A stretch of DNA of 64,000 nt from Ecdyonurus torrentis (GCA_949318235.1 CASGGR010000026.1:1299744-1363743), one strand, 5' to 3'. Positions 11,324 to 27,322 are shown, counted from the stretch's first letter. A program made the numbers and translations. Notes: generated by a model not told the origin, from the sequence alone.

Positions 11324-14300
11324 ATGATTTCTCATCGTACTTTTCAGACTGTGAATACGATTTTTGATAATATCTCCGAAACTAATAAAGCTACAGGCTT
11401 GCGGTTTGAACTAAAATGTAGGACTAACAGACTTGCAAAGAAAAGGTTATTACACTTTAATCGCTCCAATGCAAACTTTCGCCGTTATAGAGAATCTCAG
11501 TGCTTTCTCATCGTACTTTTCAGACTGTGAATATGATTTTTGATAATATTTCCGAAACTAATAAAGCTTTAGGCTTGCGGTTTGAACTAAAATGTAAGAC
11601 TAACAGACTTGCAAAGAAAAGGTTATTACACCTTAATCGCTCCAATGCAAACTTTCGCCGTTATAGAAAATCTCAGTGCTTTCTCATCGTACTTTTCAGA
11701 CTGTGAATACGATTTTTGATGATATTTCCGAAACTAATAAAGCTACAGGCTTGCGGTTTGAACTAAAATGTAGGACTAACAGACTTGCAAAGAAAAAGTT
11801 ATTACACCTTAATCGCTCCAATGCAAACTTTCGCCGTTATAGAGAATCTCAATGATTTCTCATCGTACTTTTCAGACTGTGAATACGATTTTTGATAATA
11901 TCTCCGAAACTAATAAAGCTACAGGCTTGCGGTTTGAAATAAAATGTAGGACTAACAGACTTGCAAAGAAAAGATTATTACACTTTAATCGCTCCAATGC
12001 AAACTTTCGCCGTTATAGAGAATCTCAGTGCTTTCTCATCGTACTTTTCAGACTGTGAATATGATTTTTGATAATATTTCCGGAACTAATAAAGCTTTAG
12101 GCTTGCGGTTTGAACTAAAATGTAAGACTAACAGACTTGCAAAGAAAAGGTTATTACACCTTAATCGCTCCAATGCAAACTTTCGCCGTTATAGAGAATC
12201 TTAGTGCTTTCTCATCGTACTTTTCAGACTGTGAATACGATTTTTAATGATATCTCCGAAACTAATAAAGCTACAGGCTTGCGGTTTGAACTAAAATGTA
12301 GGACTAACAGACTTGCAAGGAAAAGGTTATTACACCTTAATCGCTTCAATGCAAACTTTCGCCGTTATAGAAAATCTCAGTGCTTTCTCATCGTACTTTT
12401 CAGACTGTAAATACGATTTTTGATGATATTTCCGAAACTAATAAAGCTACAGGCTTGCGGTTTGAACTAAAATGTAGGACTTACAGACTTGCAAAGAAAA
12501 GGTTATTACACCTTAATCGCTCCAATGCACACTTTCGCCGTTATAGAGAATCTCAGTGCTTTCTCATCGTACTTTTCAGACTGTGAATACGATTTTTATT
12601 GATATCTCCGAAACTAATAAAGCTACAGGCTTGCGGTTTGAACTAAAATGTAAGACTAACAGACTTGCAAAGAAAAGGTTATTACACCTTAATCGCTCCA
12701 ATGCAAACTTTCGCCGTTATAGAGAATCTTAGTGCTTTCTCATCGTACTTTTCAGACTGTGAATACGATTTTTGATGATATTTCCGAAACTAATAAGGCT
12801 ACAGGCTTGCGGTTTGAACTAAAATGTAGGACTAACAGACTTGCAAAGAAAAAGTTATTACACCTTAATCGCTCCAATGCAAACTTTCGCCGTTATAGAG
12901 AATCTCAATGATTTCTCATCGTACTTTTCAGACTGTGAATACGATTTTTGATAATATCTCCGAAACTAATAAAGCTACAGGCTTGCGGTTTGAACTAAAA
13001 TGTAGGACTAACAGACTTGCAAAGAAAAGATTATTACACTTTAATCGCTCCAATGCAAACTTTCGCCGTTATAGAGAATCTCAGTGCTTTCTCATCGTAC
13101 TTTTCAGACTGTGAATATGATTTTTGATAATATTTCCGAAACTAATAAAGCTTTAGGCTTGCGGTTTGAACTAAAATGTAAGACTAACAGACTTGCAAAG
13201 AAAAGGTTATTACACCTTAATCGCTCCAATGCAAACTTTCGCCGTTATAGAGAATCTTAGTGCTTTCTCATCGTACTTTTCAGACTGTGAATACGATTTT
13301 TAATGATATCTCCGAAACTAATAAAGCTACAGGCTTGCGGTTTGAACTAAAATGTAGGACTAACAGACTTGCAAGGAAAAGGTTATTACACCTTAATCGC
13401 TTCATTGCAAACTTTCGCCGTTATAGAAAATCTCAGTGCTTTCTCATCGTACTTTTCAGACTGTAAATACGATTTTTAATGATATTTCCGAAACTAATAA
13501 AGCTACAGGCTTGCGGTTTGAACTAAAATGAAGGACTAACAGACTTGCAAAGAAAAGGTTATTACACCTTAATCGCTCCAATGCAAACTTTCGCCGTTAT
13601 AGAGAATCTCAGTGCTTTCTCATCGTACTTTTCAGACTGTGAATACGATTTTTATTGATATCTCCGAAACTAATAAAGCTACAGGCTTGCGGTTTGAACT
13701 AAAATGTAGGACTAACAGACTTGCAAAGAAAAGTAATTACACCTTAATCGCTCCAATGCAAACTTTTGCCGTTATAGAGAATCTTAGTGCTTTCTCATCG
13801 TACTTTTCAGACTGTGAATACGATTTTTAATGATATCTCTGAAACAAATAAAGCTACAGGCTTGCGGTTTGAACTAAAATGTAGGACTAACAGACTTGCA
13901 AAGAAAAGGTTATTACACCTTAATCGCTCCAATGCAAACTTTCGCCGTTATAGAGAATCTCAGTGCTTTCTCATCGTACTTTTCAGACTGTGAATATGAT
14001 TTTTGATAATATTTCCGAAACTAATAAAGCTTTAGGTTTGCGGTTTGAACTAAAATGTAAGACTAACAGACTTGCAAAGAAAAGGTTATTACACCTTAAT
14101 CGCTCCAATGCAAACTTTCGCCGTTATAGAGAATCTTAGTGCTTTCTCATCGTACTTTTCAGACTGTGAATACGATTTTTAATGATATCTCCGAAACTAA
14201 TAAAGCTACAGGCTTGCGGTTTGAACTAAAATGTAGGACTAACAGACTTGCAAAGAAAAGGTTATTACACCTTAATCGCTCCAATGCAAACTTTCGCCGT

Positions 14301-17300
14301 TATAGAGAATCTTAGTGCTTTCTCATCGTACTTTTCAGACTGTGAATACGATTTTTAATGATATCTCCGAAACTAATAAAGCTACAGGCTTGCGGTTTGA
14401 ACTAAAATGTAGGACTAACAGACTTGCAAAGAATAGGTTATTACACCTTAATCGCTTCAATGCAAACTTTCGCCGTTATAGAGAATCTCAGTGCTTTCTC
14501 ATCGTACTTTTCAGACTGTGAATACGATTTTTTATGATATTTCCGAAACTAATAAAGCTACAAGCTTGCGGTTTAAACTAAAATTTAGGACTAACAGACT
14601 AGCAAAAAAAGGTTATTACACCTTAATCGCTATAAATGCAAACTTTCGCCGTTATAGAGAATCTCAGTGCTTTCTCATCGTACTTTTCAGACTGTGAATA
14701 CGATTTTTGATATCTCCGAAACTAATAAAGCTACAGGCTCGCGGATTGAACTAAAATGTAGGACAAACAGACTTGCAAAGAAAAGGTTATTACACTTTAA
14801 TCGCTCAAATGCAAACTTTCGCCGTTATAGAGAATCTCAGTGCTTTTTCATCGTACTTTTCAGACTGTGAATACGATTTTTGATGATATTTCCGAAACTA
14901 ATATAGCTACAGGCTTGCGGTTTGAACTAAATTGTAGGACTAACATTCTTGCAAAGAAAAGGTTATTTCACCCTAATCGTTCCAATGCAAACTTTCGCCG
15001 TTATAGAGAATCTTATTGCTTTCTCCTTGTACTTTTCAGACTGTGAATACGATTTTTAATGATATCTCCGAAACTAATAAAGCTACAGGCTTGCGGTTTG
15101 AACTAAAATGTAGGACAAACAGACTTGCAAAGAAAAGGTTATTACACCTTAATCGCTCCAATGCAAACTTTCACCGTTATAGAGAATCTCAGCGCTTTGT
15201 CATTGTACTTTTCAGACTGTGAATACGATTTTTAATGATATCTCCGAAACTAATAAAGCTACAGGCTTGCGGTTTGAACTAAAATGTAGGACAAACAGAC
15301 TTGCAAAGAAAAGGTTATTACACCTTAATCGCTCCAATGCAAACTTTCACCGTTATAGAGAATCTCAGCGCTTTGTCATTGTACTTTTCAGACTGTGAAT
15401 ACGATTTTTGATGATATCTCCGAAACTAATAAATCTACAATCTTGCGGTTTGAACTAAAATGTAGGACTAACAGACTTGCAAAGAAAAGGTTATTACACC
15501 TTAATCGCTATAAATGCAAACTTTCGCCGTTATAGAGAATCTCAGTTCGTTCTCATCGTACATTTCATACTGTGAATACGATTTTTGATATCTCCGAAAC
15601 TAATAAAGCTACAGGCTCGCGGATTGAACTAAAATGTAGGACAAACAGACTTGCAAAGAAAAGGTTATTACACCTTAATCGCTCCAATGCAAACTTTCGC
15701 CGTTATAGAGAATCTCAATGATTTCTCATCGTACTTTTCAGACTGTGTATACGATTTTTGATAATATCTCCGAAACTAATAAAGCTACAGGCTTGCGGTT
15801 TGAACTAAAATGTAGGACTAACAGACTTGCAAAGAAAAGGTTATTACACTTTAATCGCTTCAATGCAAACTTTCGCCGTTATAGAGAATCTCAGTGCTTT
15901 CTCATCGTACTTTTTAGACTGTGAATATGATTTTTGATAATATTTCCGAAACTAATAAAGCTTTAGGCTTGCGGTTTGAACTAAAATGTAAGACTAACAG
16001 ACTTGCAAAGAAAAGGTTATTACACCTTAATCGCTCCAATGCAAACTTTCGCCGTTATAGAAAATCTCAGTGCTTTCTCATCGTACTTTTCAGACTGTGA
16101 ATACGATTTTTGATGATATTTCCGAAACTAATAAAGCTACAGGCTTGCGGTTTGAACTAAAATGTAGGACTAACAGACTTGCAAAGAAAAAGTTATTACA
16201 CCTTAATCGCTCCAATGCAAACTTTCGCCGTTATAGAGAATCTCAATGATTTCTCATCGTACTTTTCAGACTGTGAATACGATTTTTGATAATATCTCCG
16301 AAACTAATAAAGCTACAGGCTTGCGGTTTGAACTAAAATGTAGGACTAACAGACTTGCAAAGAAAAGATTATTACACTTTAATCGCTCCAATGCAAACTT
16401 TCGCCGTTATAGAGAATCTCAGTGCTTTCTCATCGTACTTTTCAGACTGTGAATATGATTTTTGATAATATTTCCGAAACTAATAAAGCTTTAGGCTTGC
16501 GGTTTGAACTAAAATGTAAGACTAACAGACTTGCAAAGAAAAGGTTATTACACCTTAATCGCTCCAATGCAAACTTTCGCCGTTATAGAGAATCTTAGTG
16601 CTTTCTCATCGTACTTTTCAGACTGTGAGTACGATTTTTAATGATATCTCCGAAACTAATAAAGCTACAGGCTTGCGGTTTGAACTAAAATGTAGGACTA
16701 ACAGACTTGCAAGGAAAAGGTTATTACACCTTAATCGCTTCAATGCAAACTTTCGCCGTTATAGAAAATCTCAGTGCTTTCTCATCGTACTTTTCAGACT
16801 GTAAATACGATTTTTGATGATATTTCCGAAACTAATAAAGCTACAGGCTTGCGGTTTGAACTAAAATGTAGGACTTACAGACTTGCAAAGAAAAGGTTAT
16901 TACACCTTAATCGCTCCAATGCACACTTTCGCCGTTATAGAGAATCTCAGTGCTTTCTCATCGTACTTTTCAGACTGTGAATACGATTTTTATTAATATC
17001 TCCGAAACTAATAAAGCTACAGGCTTGCGGTTTGAACTAAAATGTAAGACTAACAGACTTGCAAAGAAAAGGTTATTACACCTTAATCGCTCCAATGCAA
17101 ACTTTCGCCGTTATAGAGAATCTTAGTGCTTTCTCATCGTACTTTTCAGACTGTGAATACGATTTTTGATGATATTTCCGAAACTAATAAAGCTACAGGC
17201 TTGCGGTTTGAACTAAAATGTAGGACTAACAGACTTGCAAAGAAAAAGTTATTACACCTTAATCGCTCCAATGCAAACTTTCGCCGTTATAGAGAATCTC

Positions 17301-18005
17301 AATGATTTCTCATCGTACTTTTAAGACTGTGAATATGATTTTTGATAATATCTCCGAAACTAATAAAGCTACAGGCTTGCGGTTTGAACTAAAATGTAGG
17401 ACTAACAGACTTGCAAAGAAAAGATTATTACACTTTAATCGCTCCAATGCAAACTTTCGCCGTTATAGAGAATCTCAGTGCTTTCTCATCGTACTTTTCA
17501 GACTGTGAATATGATTTTTGATAATATTTCCGAAACTAATAAAGCTTTAGGCTTGCGGTTTGAACTAAAATGTAAGACTAACAGACTTGCAAAGAAAAGG
17601 TTATTACACCTTAATCGCTCCAATGCAAACTTTCGCCGTTATAGAGAATCTTAGTGCTTTCTCATCGTACTTTTCAGACTGTGAATACGATTTTTAATGA
17701 TATCTCCGAAACTAATAAAGCTACAGGCTTGCGGTTTGAACTAAAATGTAGGACTAACAGACTTGCAAGGAAAAGGTTATTACACCTTAATCGCTTCAAT
17801 GCAAACTTTCGCCGTTATAGAAAATCTCAGTGCTTTCTCATCGTACTTTTCAGACTGTAAATACGATTTTTAATGATATTTCCGAAACTAATAAAGCTAC
17901 AGGCTTGCGGTTTGAACTAAAATGTAGGACTTACAGACTTGCAAAGAAAAGGTTATTACACTTTAATCGCTCTAATGCACACTTTCGCCGTTATAGAGAA
18001 TCTCA
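9218..18005 (+). repeat. Higher-order duplication, 4394-bp period (two copies of 25 monomers)
   Basis: Block 9218-13611 is repeated as 13612-18005. Paired variant monomers lie 4394 bp apart, for example at 10097/14491, 10273/14667, 11324/15718, 12204/16598 and 12380/16774 (the last with the GGACTTACAG and GCACACTTTCG variants). The block overlaps the second copy of the 2810-bp duplication, so the 4394-bp event came after it or reused it. Edges are approximate. Confidence 0.88.
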
Positions 18006-19620
18006 GTGCTTTCTCATCGTACTTTTCAGACTGTGAATACGATTTTTATTGATATCTCCGAAACTAATAAAGCTACAGGCTTGCGGTTTGAACTAAAATG
18101 TAAGACTAACAGACTTGCAAAGAAAAGGTTATTACACCTTAATCGCTCCAATGCAAACTTTCGCCGTTATAGAGAATCTTAGTGCTTTCTCATCGTACTT
18201 TTCAGACTGTGAATACGATTTTTAATGATATCTCCGAAACTAATAAAGCTACAGGCTTGCGGTTTGAACTAAAATGTAGGACTAACAGACTTGCAAGGAA
18301 AAGGTTATTACACCTTAATCGCTTCAATGCAAACTTTCGCCGTTATAGAAAATCTCAGTGCTTTCTCATCGTACTTTTCAGACTGTAAATACGATTTTTG
18401 ATGATATTTCCGAAACTAATAAAGCTACAGGCTTGCGGTTTGAACTAAAATGTAGGACTAACAGACTTGCAAAGAAAAGGTTATTACACCTTAATCACTT
18501 CAATGCACACTTTCGCCGTTATAGAGAATCTCAGTGCTTTCTCATCGTACTTTTCAGACTGTGAATACGATTTTTATTGATATCTCCGAAACTAATAAAG
18601 CTACAGGCTTGCGGTTTGAACTAAAATGTAGGACTAACAGACTTGCAAAGAAAAGGTTATTACACCTTAATCGCTCCAATGCAAACTTTCGCCGTTATAG
18701 AAAATCTCAGTGCTTTCTCATCGTACTTTTCAGACTGTAAATACGATTTTTAATGATATTTCCGAAACTAATAAAGCTACAGGCTTGCGGTTTGAACTAA
18801 AATGTAGGACTTACAGACTTGCAAAGAAAAGGTTATTACACCTTAATCGCTCCAATGCACACTTTCGCCGTTATAGAGAATCTCAGTGCTTTCTCATCGT
18901 ACTTTTCAGACTGTGAATACGATTTTTATTGATATCTCCGAAACTAATAAAGCTACAGGCTTGCGGTTTGAACTAAAATGTAAGACTAACAGACTTGCAA
19001 AGAAAAGGTTATTACACCTTAATCGCTCCAATGCAAACTTTCGCCGTTATAGAGAATCTTAGTGCTTTCTCATCGTACTTTTCAGACTGTGAATACGATT
19101 TTTAATGATATCTCCGAAACTAATAAAGCTACAGGCTTGCGGTTTGAACTAAAATGTAGGACTAACAGACTTGCAAGGAAAAGGTTATTACACCTTAATC
19201 GCTTCAATGCAAACTTTCGCCGTTATAGAAAATCTCAGTGCTTTCTCATCGTACTTTTCAGACTGTAAATACGATTTTTGATGATATTTCCGAAACTAAT
19301 AAAGCTACAGGCTTGCGGTTTGAACTAAAATGTAGGACTAACAGACTTGCAAAGAAAAGGTTATTACACCTTAATCACTTCAATGCACACTTTCGCCGTT
19401 ATAGAGAATCTCAGTTCTTTCTCATCGTACTTTTCAGACTGTGAATACGATTTTTATTGATATCTCCGAAACTAATAAAGCTACAGGCTTGCGGTTTGAA
19501 CTAAAATGTAGGACTAACAGACTTGCAAAGAAAAGGTTATTACACCTTAATCGCTCCAATGCAAACTTTCGCCGTTATAGAGAATCTCAGTGCTTTCTCA
19601 TCGTACTTTTCAGACTGTGA
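17654..19620 (+). repeat. Higher-order duplication, 880-bp period (5 monomers)
   Basis: Monomers with the GCAAGGAAAAGG, GCACACTTTCG and TGTAAATACG variants recur at 880-bp offsets: 17830/18710, 18182/19062 and 18358/19238. Edges are approximate. Confidence 0.75.
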
Positions 19621-22600
19621 ATATGATTTTTGATAATATTTCCGAAACTAATAAAGCTTTAGGCTTGCGGTTTGAACTAAAATGTAAGACTAACAGACTT
19701 GCAAAGAAAAGGTTATTACACCTTAATCGCTACAATGCAAACTTTCGCCGTTATAGAGAATCTTAGTGCTTTCTCATCGTACTTTTCAGACTGTGAATAC
19801 GATTTTTAATGATATCTCCGAAACTAATAAAGCTACAGGCTTGCGGTTTGAACTAAAATGTAGGACTAACAGACTTGCAAAGAAAAGGTTATTACACCTT
19901 AATCGCTCCAATGCAAACTTTCGCCGTTATAGAGAATCTCAGTGCTTTCTCATCGTACTTTTCAGACTGTGAATACGATTTTTGATATCTCCGAAACTAA
20001 TAAAGCTACAGGCTCGCGGATTGAACTAAAATGTAGGACAAACAGACTTGCAAAGAAAAGGTTATTACACTTTAATCGCTCAAATGCAAACTTTCGCCGT
20101 TATAGAGATTCTCAGTGCTTTTTCATCGTACTTTTCAGACTGTGAATACGATTTTTGATGATATCTCCGAAACTAATAAAGCTACAGGCTTGCGGTTTGA
20201 ATTAAAATGTAGGACTAACAGACTTGCAAAGAAAAGGTTATTACACTTTAATCGCTCCAATGCAAACTTTCGCCGTTATAGAGAATCTCAGTACTTTCTC
20301 ATCGTACTTTTCAGACTGTGAATATGATTTTTGATAATATTTCCGAAAGTAATAAAGCTTTAGGCTTGCGGTTTGAACTAAAATGTAAGACTAACAGACT
20401 TGCAAAGAAAAGGTTATTACACCTTAATCGCTCCAATGCAAACTTTCGCCGTTATAGAGAATCTCAGTGATTTCTCATCGTACTTTTCAGACTGTGAATA
20501 CGATTTTTGATGATATCTCCGAAACTAATAAAGCTACAGGCTTGCGGTTTGAACTAAAATGTAGGACTAACAGACTTGCAAAGAAAAGGTAATTGCACCT
20601 TAATCGCTCCAATGCAAACTTTCGCCGTTATAGAGAATCTCAGTGCTTTCTCATCGTACTTTTCAGACTGTGAATACGATTTTTGATGATATTTCCGAAA
20701 CTAATAAAGCTACAGGCTTGCGGTTTGAACTAAAATGTAGGACTAACAGTCTTGCAAAGAAAAGGTTATTTCACCTTAATCGTTCCAATGCAAACTTTCG
20801 CCGTTATAGAGAATCTTATTGCTTTCTCATTGTACTTTTCAGACTGTGAATACGATTTTTAATGATATCTCCGAAACTAATAAAGCTACAGGCTTGCGGT
20901 TTGAACTAAAATGTAGGACAAACAGACTTGCAAAGAAAAGGTTATTACACCTTAATCGCTCCAATGCAAACTTTCACCGTTATAGATAATCTCAGCGCTT
21001 TGTCATTGTACTTTTCAGACTGTGAATACGATTTTTGATGATATCTCCGAAACTAATAAAGCTACAGGCTTGCGGTTTGAACTAAAATGTAGGACTAACA
21101 GTCTTGCAAAGAAAAGGTTATTTCACCTTAATCGATCCAATGCAAACTTTCGCCGTTATAGAGAATCTTATTGCTTTCTCATTGTACTTTTCAGACTGTG
21201 AATACGATTTTTATAGATATCTCCGAAACTAATAAAGCTACAGGCTTGCGGTTTGAACTAAAATGTAGGACAAACAGACTTGCAAAGAAAAGGTTATTAC
21301 ACCTTAATCGCTCCAATGCAAACTTTCACCGTTATAGAGAATCTCAGCGCTTTGTCATTGTACTTTTCAGACTGTGAATACGATTTTTGATGATATCTCC
21401 GAAACTAATAAATCTACAATCTTGCGGTTTGAACTAAAATGTAGGACTAACAGACTTGCAAAGAAAAGGTTATTACACCTTAATCGCTATAAATGCAAAC
21501 TTTCGCCGTTATAGAGAATCTCAGTTCGTTCTCATCGTACATTTCATACTGTGAATACGATTTTTGATATCTCCGAAACTAATAAAGCTACAGGCTCGCG
21601 GATTGAACTAAAATGTAGGACAAACAGACTTGCAAAGAAAAGGTTATTACACCTTAATCGCTCCAATGCAAACTTTCGCCGTTATAGAGAATCTCAATGA
21701 TTTCTCATCGTACTTTTCAGACTGTGAATACGATTTTTGATAATATCTCCGAAACTAATAAAGCTACAGGCTTGCGGTTTGAACTAAAATGTAGGACTAA
21801 CAGACTTGCAAAGAAAAGGTTATTACACTTTAATCGCTCCAATGCAAACCTTTGCCGTTATAGAGAATCTTAGTGCTTTCTCATCGTACTTTTCAGACTG
21901 CGAATACGATTTTTAATGATATCTCCGAAACTAATAAAGCTACAGGCTTGCGGTTTGAAATAAAATGTAGGACTAACAGACTTGCAAAGAAAAGGTTATT
22001 ACACCTTAATCGCTTCAATGCAAACTTTCGCCGTTATAGAAAATCTCAGTGCTTTCTCATCGTACTTTTCAGACTGTGAATACGATTTTTGATGATATTT
22101 CCGAAACTAATAAAGCTACAGGCTTGCGGTTTGAACTAAAATGTAGGACTAACAGACTTGCAAAGAAAAAGTTATTACACCTTAATCGCTCCAATGCAAA
22201 CTTTCGCCGTTATAGAGAATCTCAATGATTTCTCATCGTACTTTTCAGACTGTGAATACGATTTTTGATAATATCTCCGAAACTAATAAAGCTACAGGCT
22301 TGCGGTTTGAACTAAAATGTAGGACTAACAGACTTGCAAAGAAAAGGTTATTACACTTTAATCGCTCCAATGCAAACTTTCGCCGTTATAGAGAATCTCA
22401 GTGCTTTCTCATCGTACTTTTCAGACTGTGAATATGATTTTTGATAATATTTCCGAAACTAATAAAGCTTTAGGCTTGCGGTTTGAACTAAAATGTAAGA
22501 CTAACAGACTTGCAAAGAAAAGGTTATTACACCTTAATCGCTCCAATGCAAACTTTCGCCGTTATAGAGAATCTCAGTGCTTTCTCATCGTACTTTTCAG

Positions 22601-22752
22601 ACTGTGAATACGATTTTTAATGATATCTCCGAAACTAATAAAGCTACAGGCTTGCGGTTTGAACTAAAATGTAGGACTAACAGACTTGCAAAGAAAAGGT
22701 TATTACACCTTAATCGCTTCAATGCAAACTTTCGCCGTTATAGAAAATCTCA

Positions 22753-25700
22753 GTGCTTTCTCATCGTACTTTTCAGACTGTGAATACGATTTTTGATGAT
22801 ATTTCCGAAACTAATAAAGCTACAGGCTTGCGGTTTGAACTAAAATGTAGGACTAACAGACTTGCAAAGAAAAGGTTATTACACCTTAATCGCTCCAATG
22901 CAAACTTTCGCCGTTATAGAGAATCTCAGTGCTTTCTCATCGTACTTTTCAGACTGTGAATACGATTTTTATTGATATCTCCGAAACTAATAAAGCTACA
23001 GGCTTGCGGTTTGAACTAAAATGTAGGACAAACAGACTTGCAAAGAAAAGTAATTACACCTTAATCGCTCCAATGCAAACTTTTGCCATTATAGAGAATC
23101 TTAGTGCTTTCTCATCGTACTTTTCAGACTGTGAATACGATTTTTAATGATATCTCCGAAACAAATAAAGCTACAGGCTTGCGGTTTGAACTAAAATGTA
23201 GGACTAACAGACTTGCAAAGAAAAGGTTATTACACCTTAATCGCTCCAATGCAAACTTTTGCCGTTATAGAGAATCTCAGTGCTTTTTCATCGTACTTTT
23301 CAGACTGTGAATATGATTTTTGATAATATTTCCGAAACTAATAAAGCTTTAGGCTTGCGGTTTGAACTAAAATGTAAGACTAACAGACTTGCAAAGAAAA
23401 GGTTATTACACTTTAATCGCTCAAATGCAAACTTTCGCCGTTATAGAGAATCTCAGTGCTTTTTCATCGTACTTTTCAGACTGTGAATACGATTTTTGAT
23501 GATATCTCCGAAACTAATAATACTACAGGCTTGCGGTTTGAACTAAAATGTAAGACTAACAGACTTGCAAAGAAAAGGTTATTACACCTTAATCGCTCCA
23601 ATGCAAACTTTCGCCGTTATAGAGAATCTCAGTGATTTCTCATCGTACTTTTCAGACTGTGAATACGATTTTTGATGATATCTCCGAAACTAATAAAGCT
23701 ACAGGCTTGCGGTTTGAACTAAAATGTAGGACTAACAGACTTGCAAAGAAAAGGTAATTGCACCTTAATCGCTCCAATGCAAACTTTCGCCGTTATAGAG
23801 AATCTCAGTGCTTTCTCATCGTACTTTTCAGACTGTGAATACGATTTTTGATGATATTTCCGAAACTAATAAAGCTACAGGCTTGCGGTTTGAACTAAAA
23901 TGTAGGACTAACAGTCTTGCAAAGAAAAGGTTATTTCACCTTAATCGTTCCAATGCAAACTTTCGCCGTTATAGAGAATCTTATTGCTTTCTCATTGTAC
24001 TTTTCAGACTGTGAATACGATTTTTAATGATATCTCCGAAACTAATAAAGCTACAGGCTTGCGGTTTGAACTAAAATGTAGGACAAACAGACTTGCAAAG
24101 AAAAGGTTATTACACCTTAATCGCTCCAATGCAAACTTTCACCGTTATAGAGAATCTCAGCGCTTTGTCATTGTACTTTTCAGACTGTGAATACGATTTT
24201 TGATGATATCTCCGAAACTAATAAAGCTACAGGCTTGCGGTTTGAACTAAAATGTAGGACTAACAGTCTTGCAAAGAAAAGGTTATTTCACCTTAATCGA
24301 TCCAATGCAAACTTTCGCCGTTATAGAGAATCTTATTGCTTTCTCATTGTACTTTTCAGACTGTGAATACGATTTTTAATGATATCTCCGAAACTAATAA
24401 AGCTACAGGCTTGCGGTTTGAACTAAAATGTAGGACAAACAGACTTGCAAAGAAAAGGTTATTACACCTTAAACGCTCCAATGCAAACTTTCACCGTTAT
24501 AGAGAATCTCAGCGCTTTGTCATTGTACTTTTCAGACTGTGAATACGATTTTTGATGATATCTCCGAAACTAATAAATCTACAATCTTGCGGTTTGAACT
24601 AAAATGTAGGACTAACAGACTTGCAAAGAAAAGGTTATTACACCTTAATCGCTATAAATGCAAACTTTCGCCGTTATAGAGAATCTCAGTTCGTTCTCAT
24701 CGTACATTTCATACTGTGAATACGATTTTTGATATCTCCGAAACTAATAAAGCTAAAGGCTCGCGGATTGAACTAAAATGTAGGACAAACAGACTTGCAA
24801 AGAAAAGGTTATTACACCTTAATCGCTCCAATGCAAAATTTCGCCGTTATAGAGAATCTCAATGATTTCTCATCGTACTTTTCAGACTGTGAATACGACT
24901 TTTGATAATATCTCCGAAACTAATAAAGCTACAGGCTTGCGGTTTGAACTAAAATGTAGGACTAACAGACTTGCAAAGAAAAGGTTATTACACTTTAATC
25001 GCTCCAATGCAAACTTTAGCCGTTATAGAGAATCTCAGTGCTTTCTCATCGTACTTTTCAGACTGTGAATACGATTTTTGATGATATTTCCGAAACTAAT
25101 AAAGCTACAGGCTTGCGGTTTGAACTAAAATGTAGGACTAACAGACTTGCAAAGAAAAGGTTATTACACCTTAATCGCTCCAATGCAAACTTTCGCCGTT
25201 ATAGAGAATCTCAGTGCTTTCTCATCGTACTTTTCAGACTGTGAATACGATTTTTATTGATATCTCCGAAACTAATAAAGCTACAGGCTTGCGGTTTGAA
25301 CTAAAATGTAGGACTAACAGACTTGCAAAGAAAAGTAATTACACCTTAATCGCTCCAATGCAAACTTTTGCCGTTATAGAGAATCTTAGTGCTTTCTCAT
25401 CGTACTTTTCAGACTGTGAATACGATTTTTAATGATATCTCCGAAACAAATAAAGCTACAGGCTTGCGGTTTGAACTAAAATGTAGGACTAACAGACTTG
25501 CAAAGAAAAGGTTATTACACCTTAATCGCTCCAATGCAAACTTTTGCCGTTATAGAGAATCTCAGTGCTTTTTCATCGTACTTTTCAGACTGTGAATATG
25601 ATTTTTGATAATATTTCCGAAACTAATAAAGCTTTAGGCTTGCGGTTTGAACTAAAATGTAAGACTAACAGACTTGCAAAGAAAAGGTTATTACACTTTA

Positions 25701-27322
25701 ATCGCTCAAATGCAAACTTTCGCCGTTATAGAGAATCTCAGTGCTTTTTCATCGTACTTTTCAGACTGTGAATACGATTTTTGATGATATCTCCGAAACT
25801 AATAATACTACAGGCTTGCGGTTTGAACTAAAATGTAAGACTAACAGACTTGCAAAGAAAAGGTTATTACACCTTAATCGCTCCAATGCAAACTTTCGCC
25901 GTTATAGAGAATCTCAGTGATTTCTCATCGTACTTTTCAGACTGTGAATACGATTTTTGATGATATCTCCGAAACTAATAAAGCTACAGGCTTGCGGTTT
26001 GAACTAAAATGTAGGACTAACAGACTTGCAAAGAAAAGGTAATTGCACCTTAATCGCTCCAATGCAAACTTTCGCCGTTATAGAGAATCTCAGTGCTTTC
26101 TCATCGTACTTTTCAGACTGTGAATACGATTTTTGATGATATTTCCGAAACTAATAAAGCTACAGGCTTGCGGTTTGAACTAAAATGTAGGACTAACAGT
26201 CTTGCAAAGAAAAGGTTATTTCACCTTAATCGTTCCAATGCAAACTTTCGCCGTTACAGAGAATCTTATTGCTTTCTCATTGTACTTTTCAGACTGTGAA
26301 TACGATTTTTAATGATATCTCCGAAACTAATAAAGCTACAGGCTTGCGGTTTGAACTAAAATGTAGGACAAACAGACTTGCAAAGAAAAGGTTATTACAC
26401 CTTAATCGCTCCAATGCAAACTTTCACCGTTATAGAGAATCTCAGCGCTTTGTCATTGTACTTTTCAGATTGTGAATACGATTTTTGATGATATCTCCGA
26501 AACTAATAAAGCTACAGGCTTGCGGTTTGAACAAAAATGTAGGACTAACAGTCTTGCAAAGAAAAGGTTATTTCACCTTAATCGATCCAATGCAAACTTT
26601 CGCCGTTATAGAGAATCTTATTGCTTTCTCATTGTACTTTTCAGACTGTGAATACGATTTTTAATGATATCTCCGAAACTAATAAAGCTACAGGCTTGCG
26701 GTTTGAACTAAAATGTAGGACAAACAGACTTGCAAAGAAAAGGTTATTACACCTTAAACGCTCCAATGCAAACTTTCACCGTTATAGAGAATCTCAGCGC
26801 TTTGTCATTGTACTTTTCAGACTGTGAATACGATTTTTGATGATATCTCCGAAACTAATAAATCTACAATCTTGCGGTTTGAACTAAAATGTAGGACTAA
26901 CAGACTTGCAAAGAAAAGGTTATTACACCTTAATCGCTATAAATGCAAACTTTCGCCGTTATAGAGAATCTCAGTTCGTTCTCATCGTACATTTCATACT
27001 GTGAATACGATTTTTGATATCTCCGAAACTAATAAAGCTACAGGCTCGCGGATTGAACTAAAATGTAGGACAAACAGACTTGCAAAGAAAAGGTTATTAC
27101 ACCTTAATCGCTCCAATGCAAAATTTCGCCGTTACAGAGAATCTCAATGATTTCTCATCGTACTTTTCAGACTGTGAATACGACTTTTGATAATATCTCC
27201 GAAACTAATAAAGCTACAGGCTTGCGGTTTGAACTAAAATGTAGGACTAACAGACTTGCAAAGAAAAGGTTATTACACTTTAATCGCTCCAATGCAAACT
27301 TTAGCCGTTATAGAGAATCTCA
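22753..27322 (+). repeat. Higher-order duplication, 2285-bp period (two copies of 13 monomers)
   Basis: Block 22753-25037 is repeated as 25038-27322. Matching variant monomers lie at 22929/25214, 23104/25389, 23280/25565, 23808/26093, 24336/26621 (carrying CTTAAACGC) and 24862/27147 (carrying ATACGACTTTTG and AACTTTAGCC). Shared private variants make this one of the most recent events in the left arm. Confidence 0.88.
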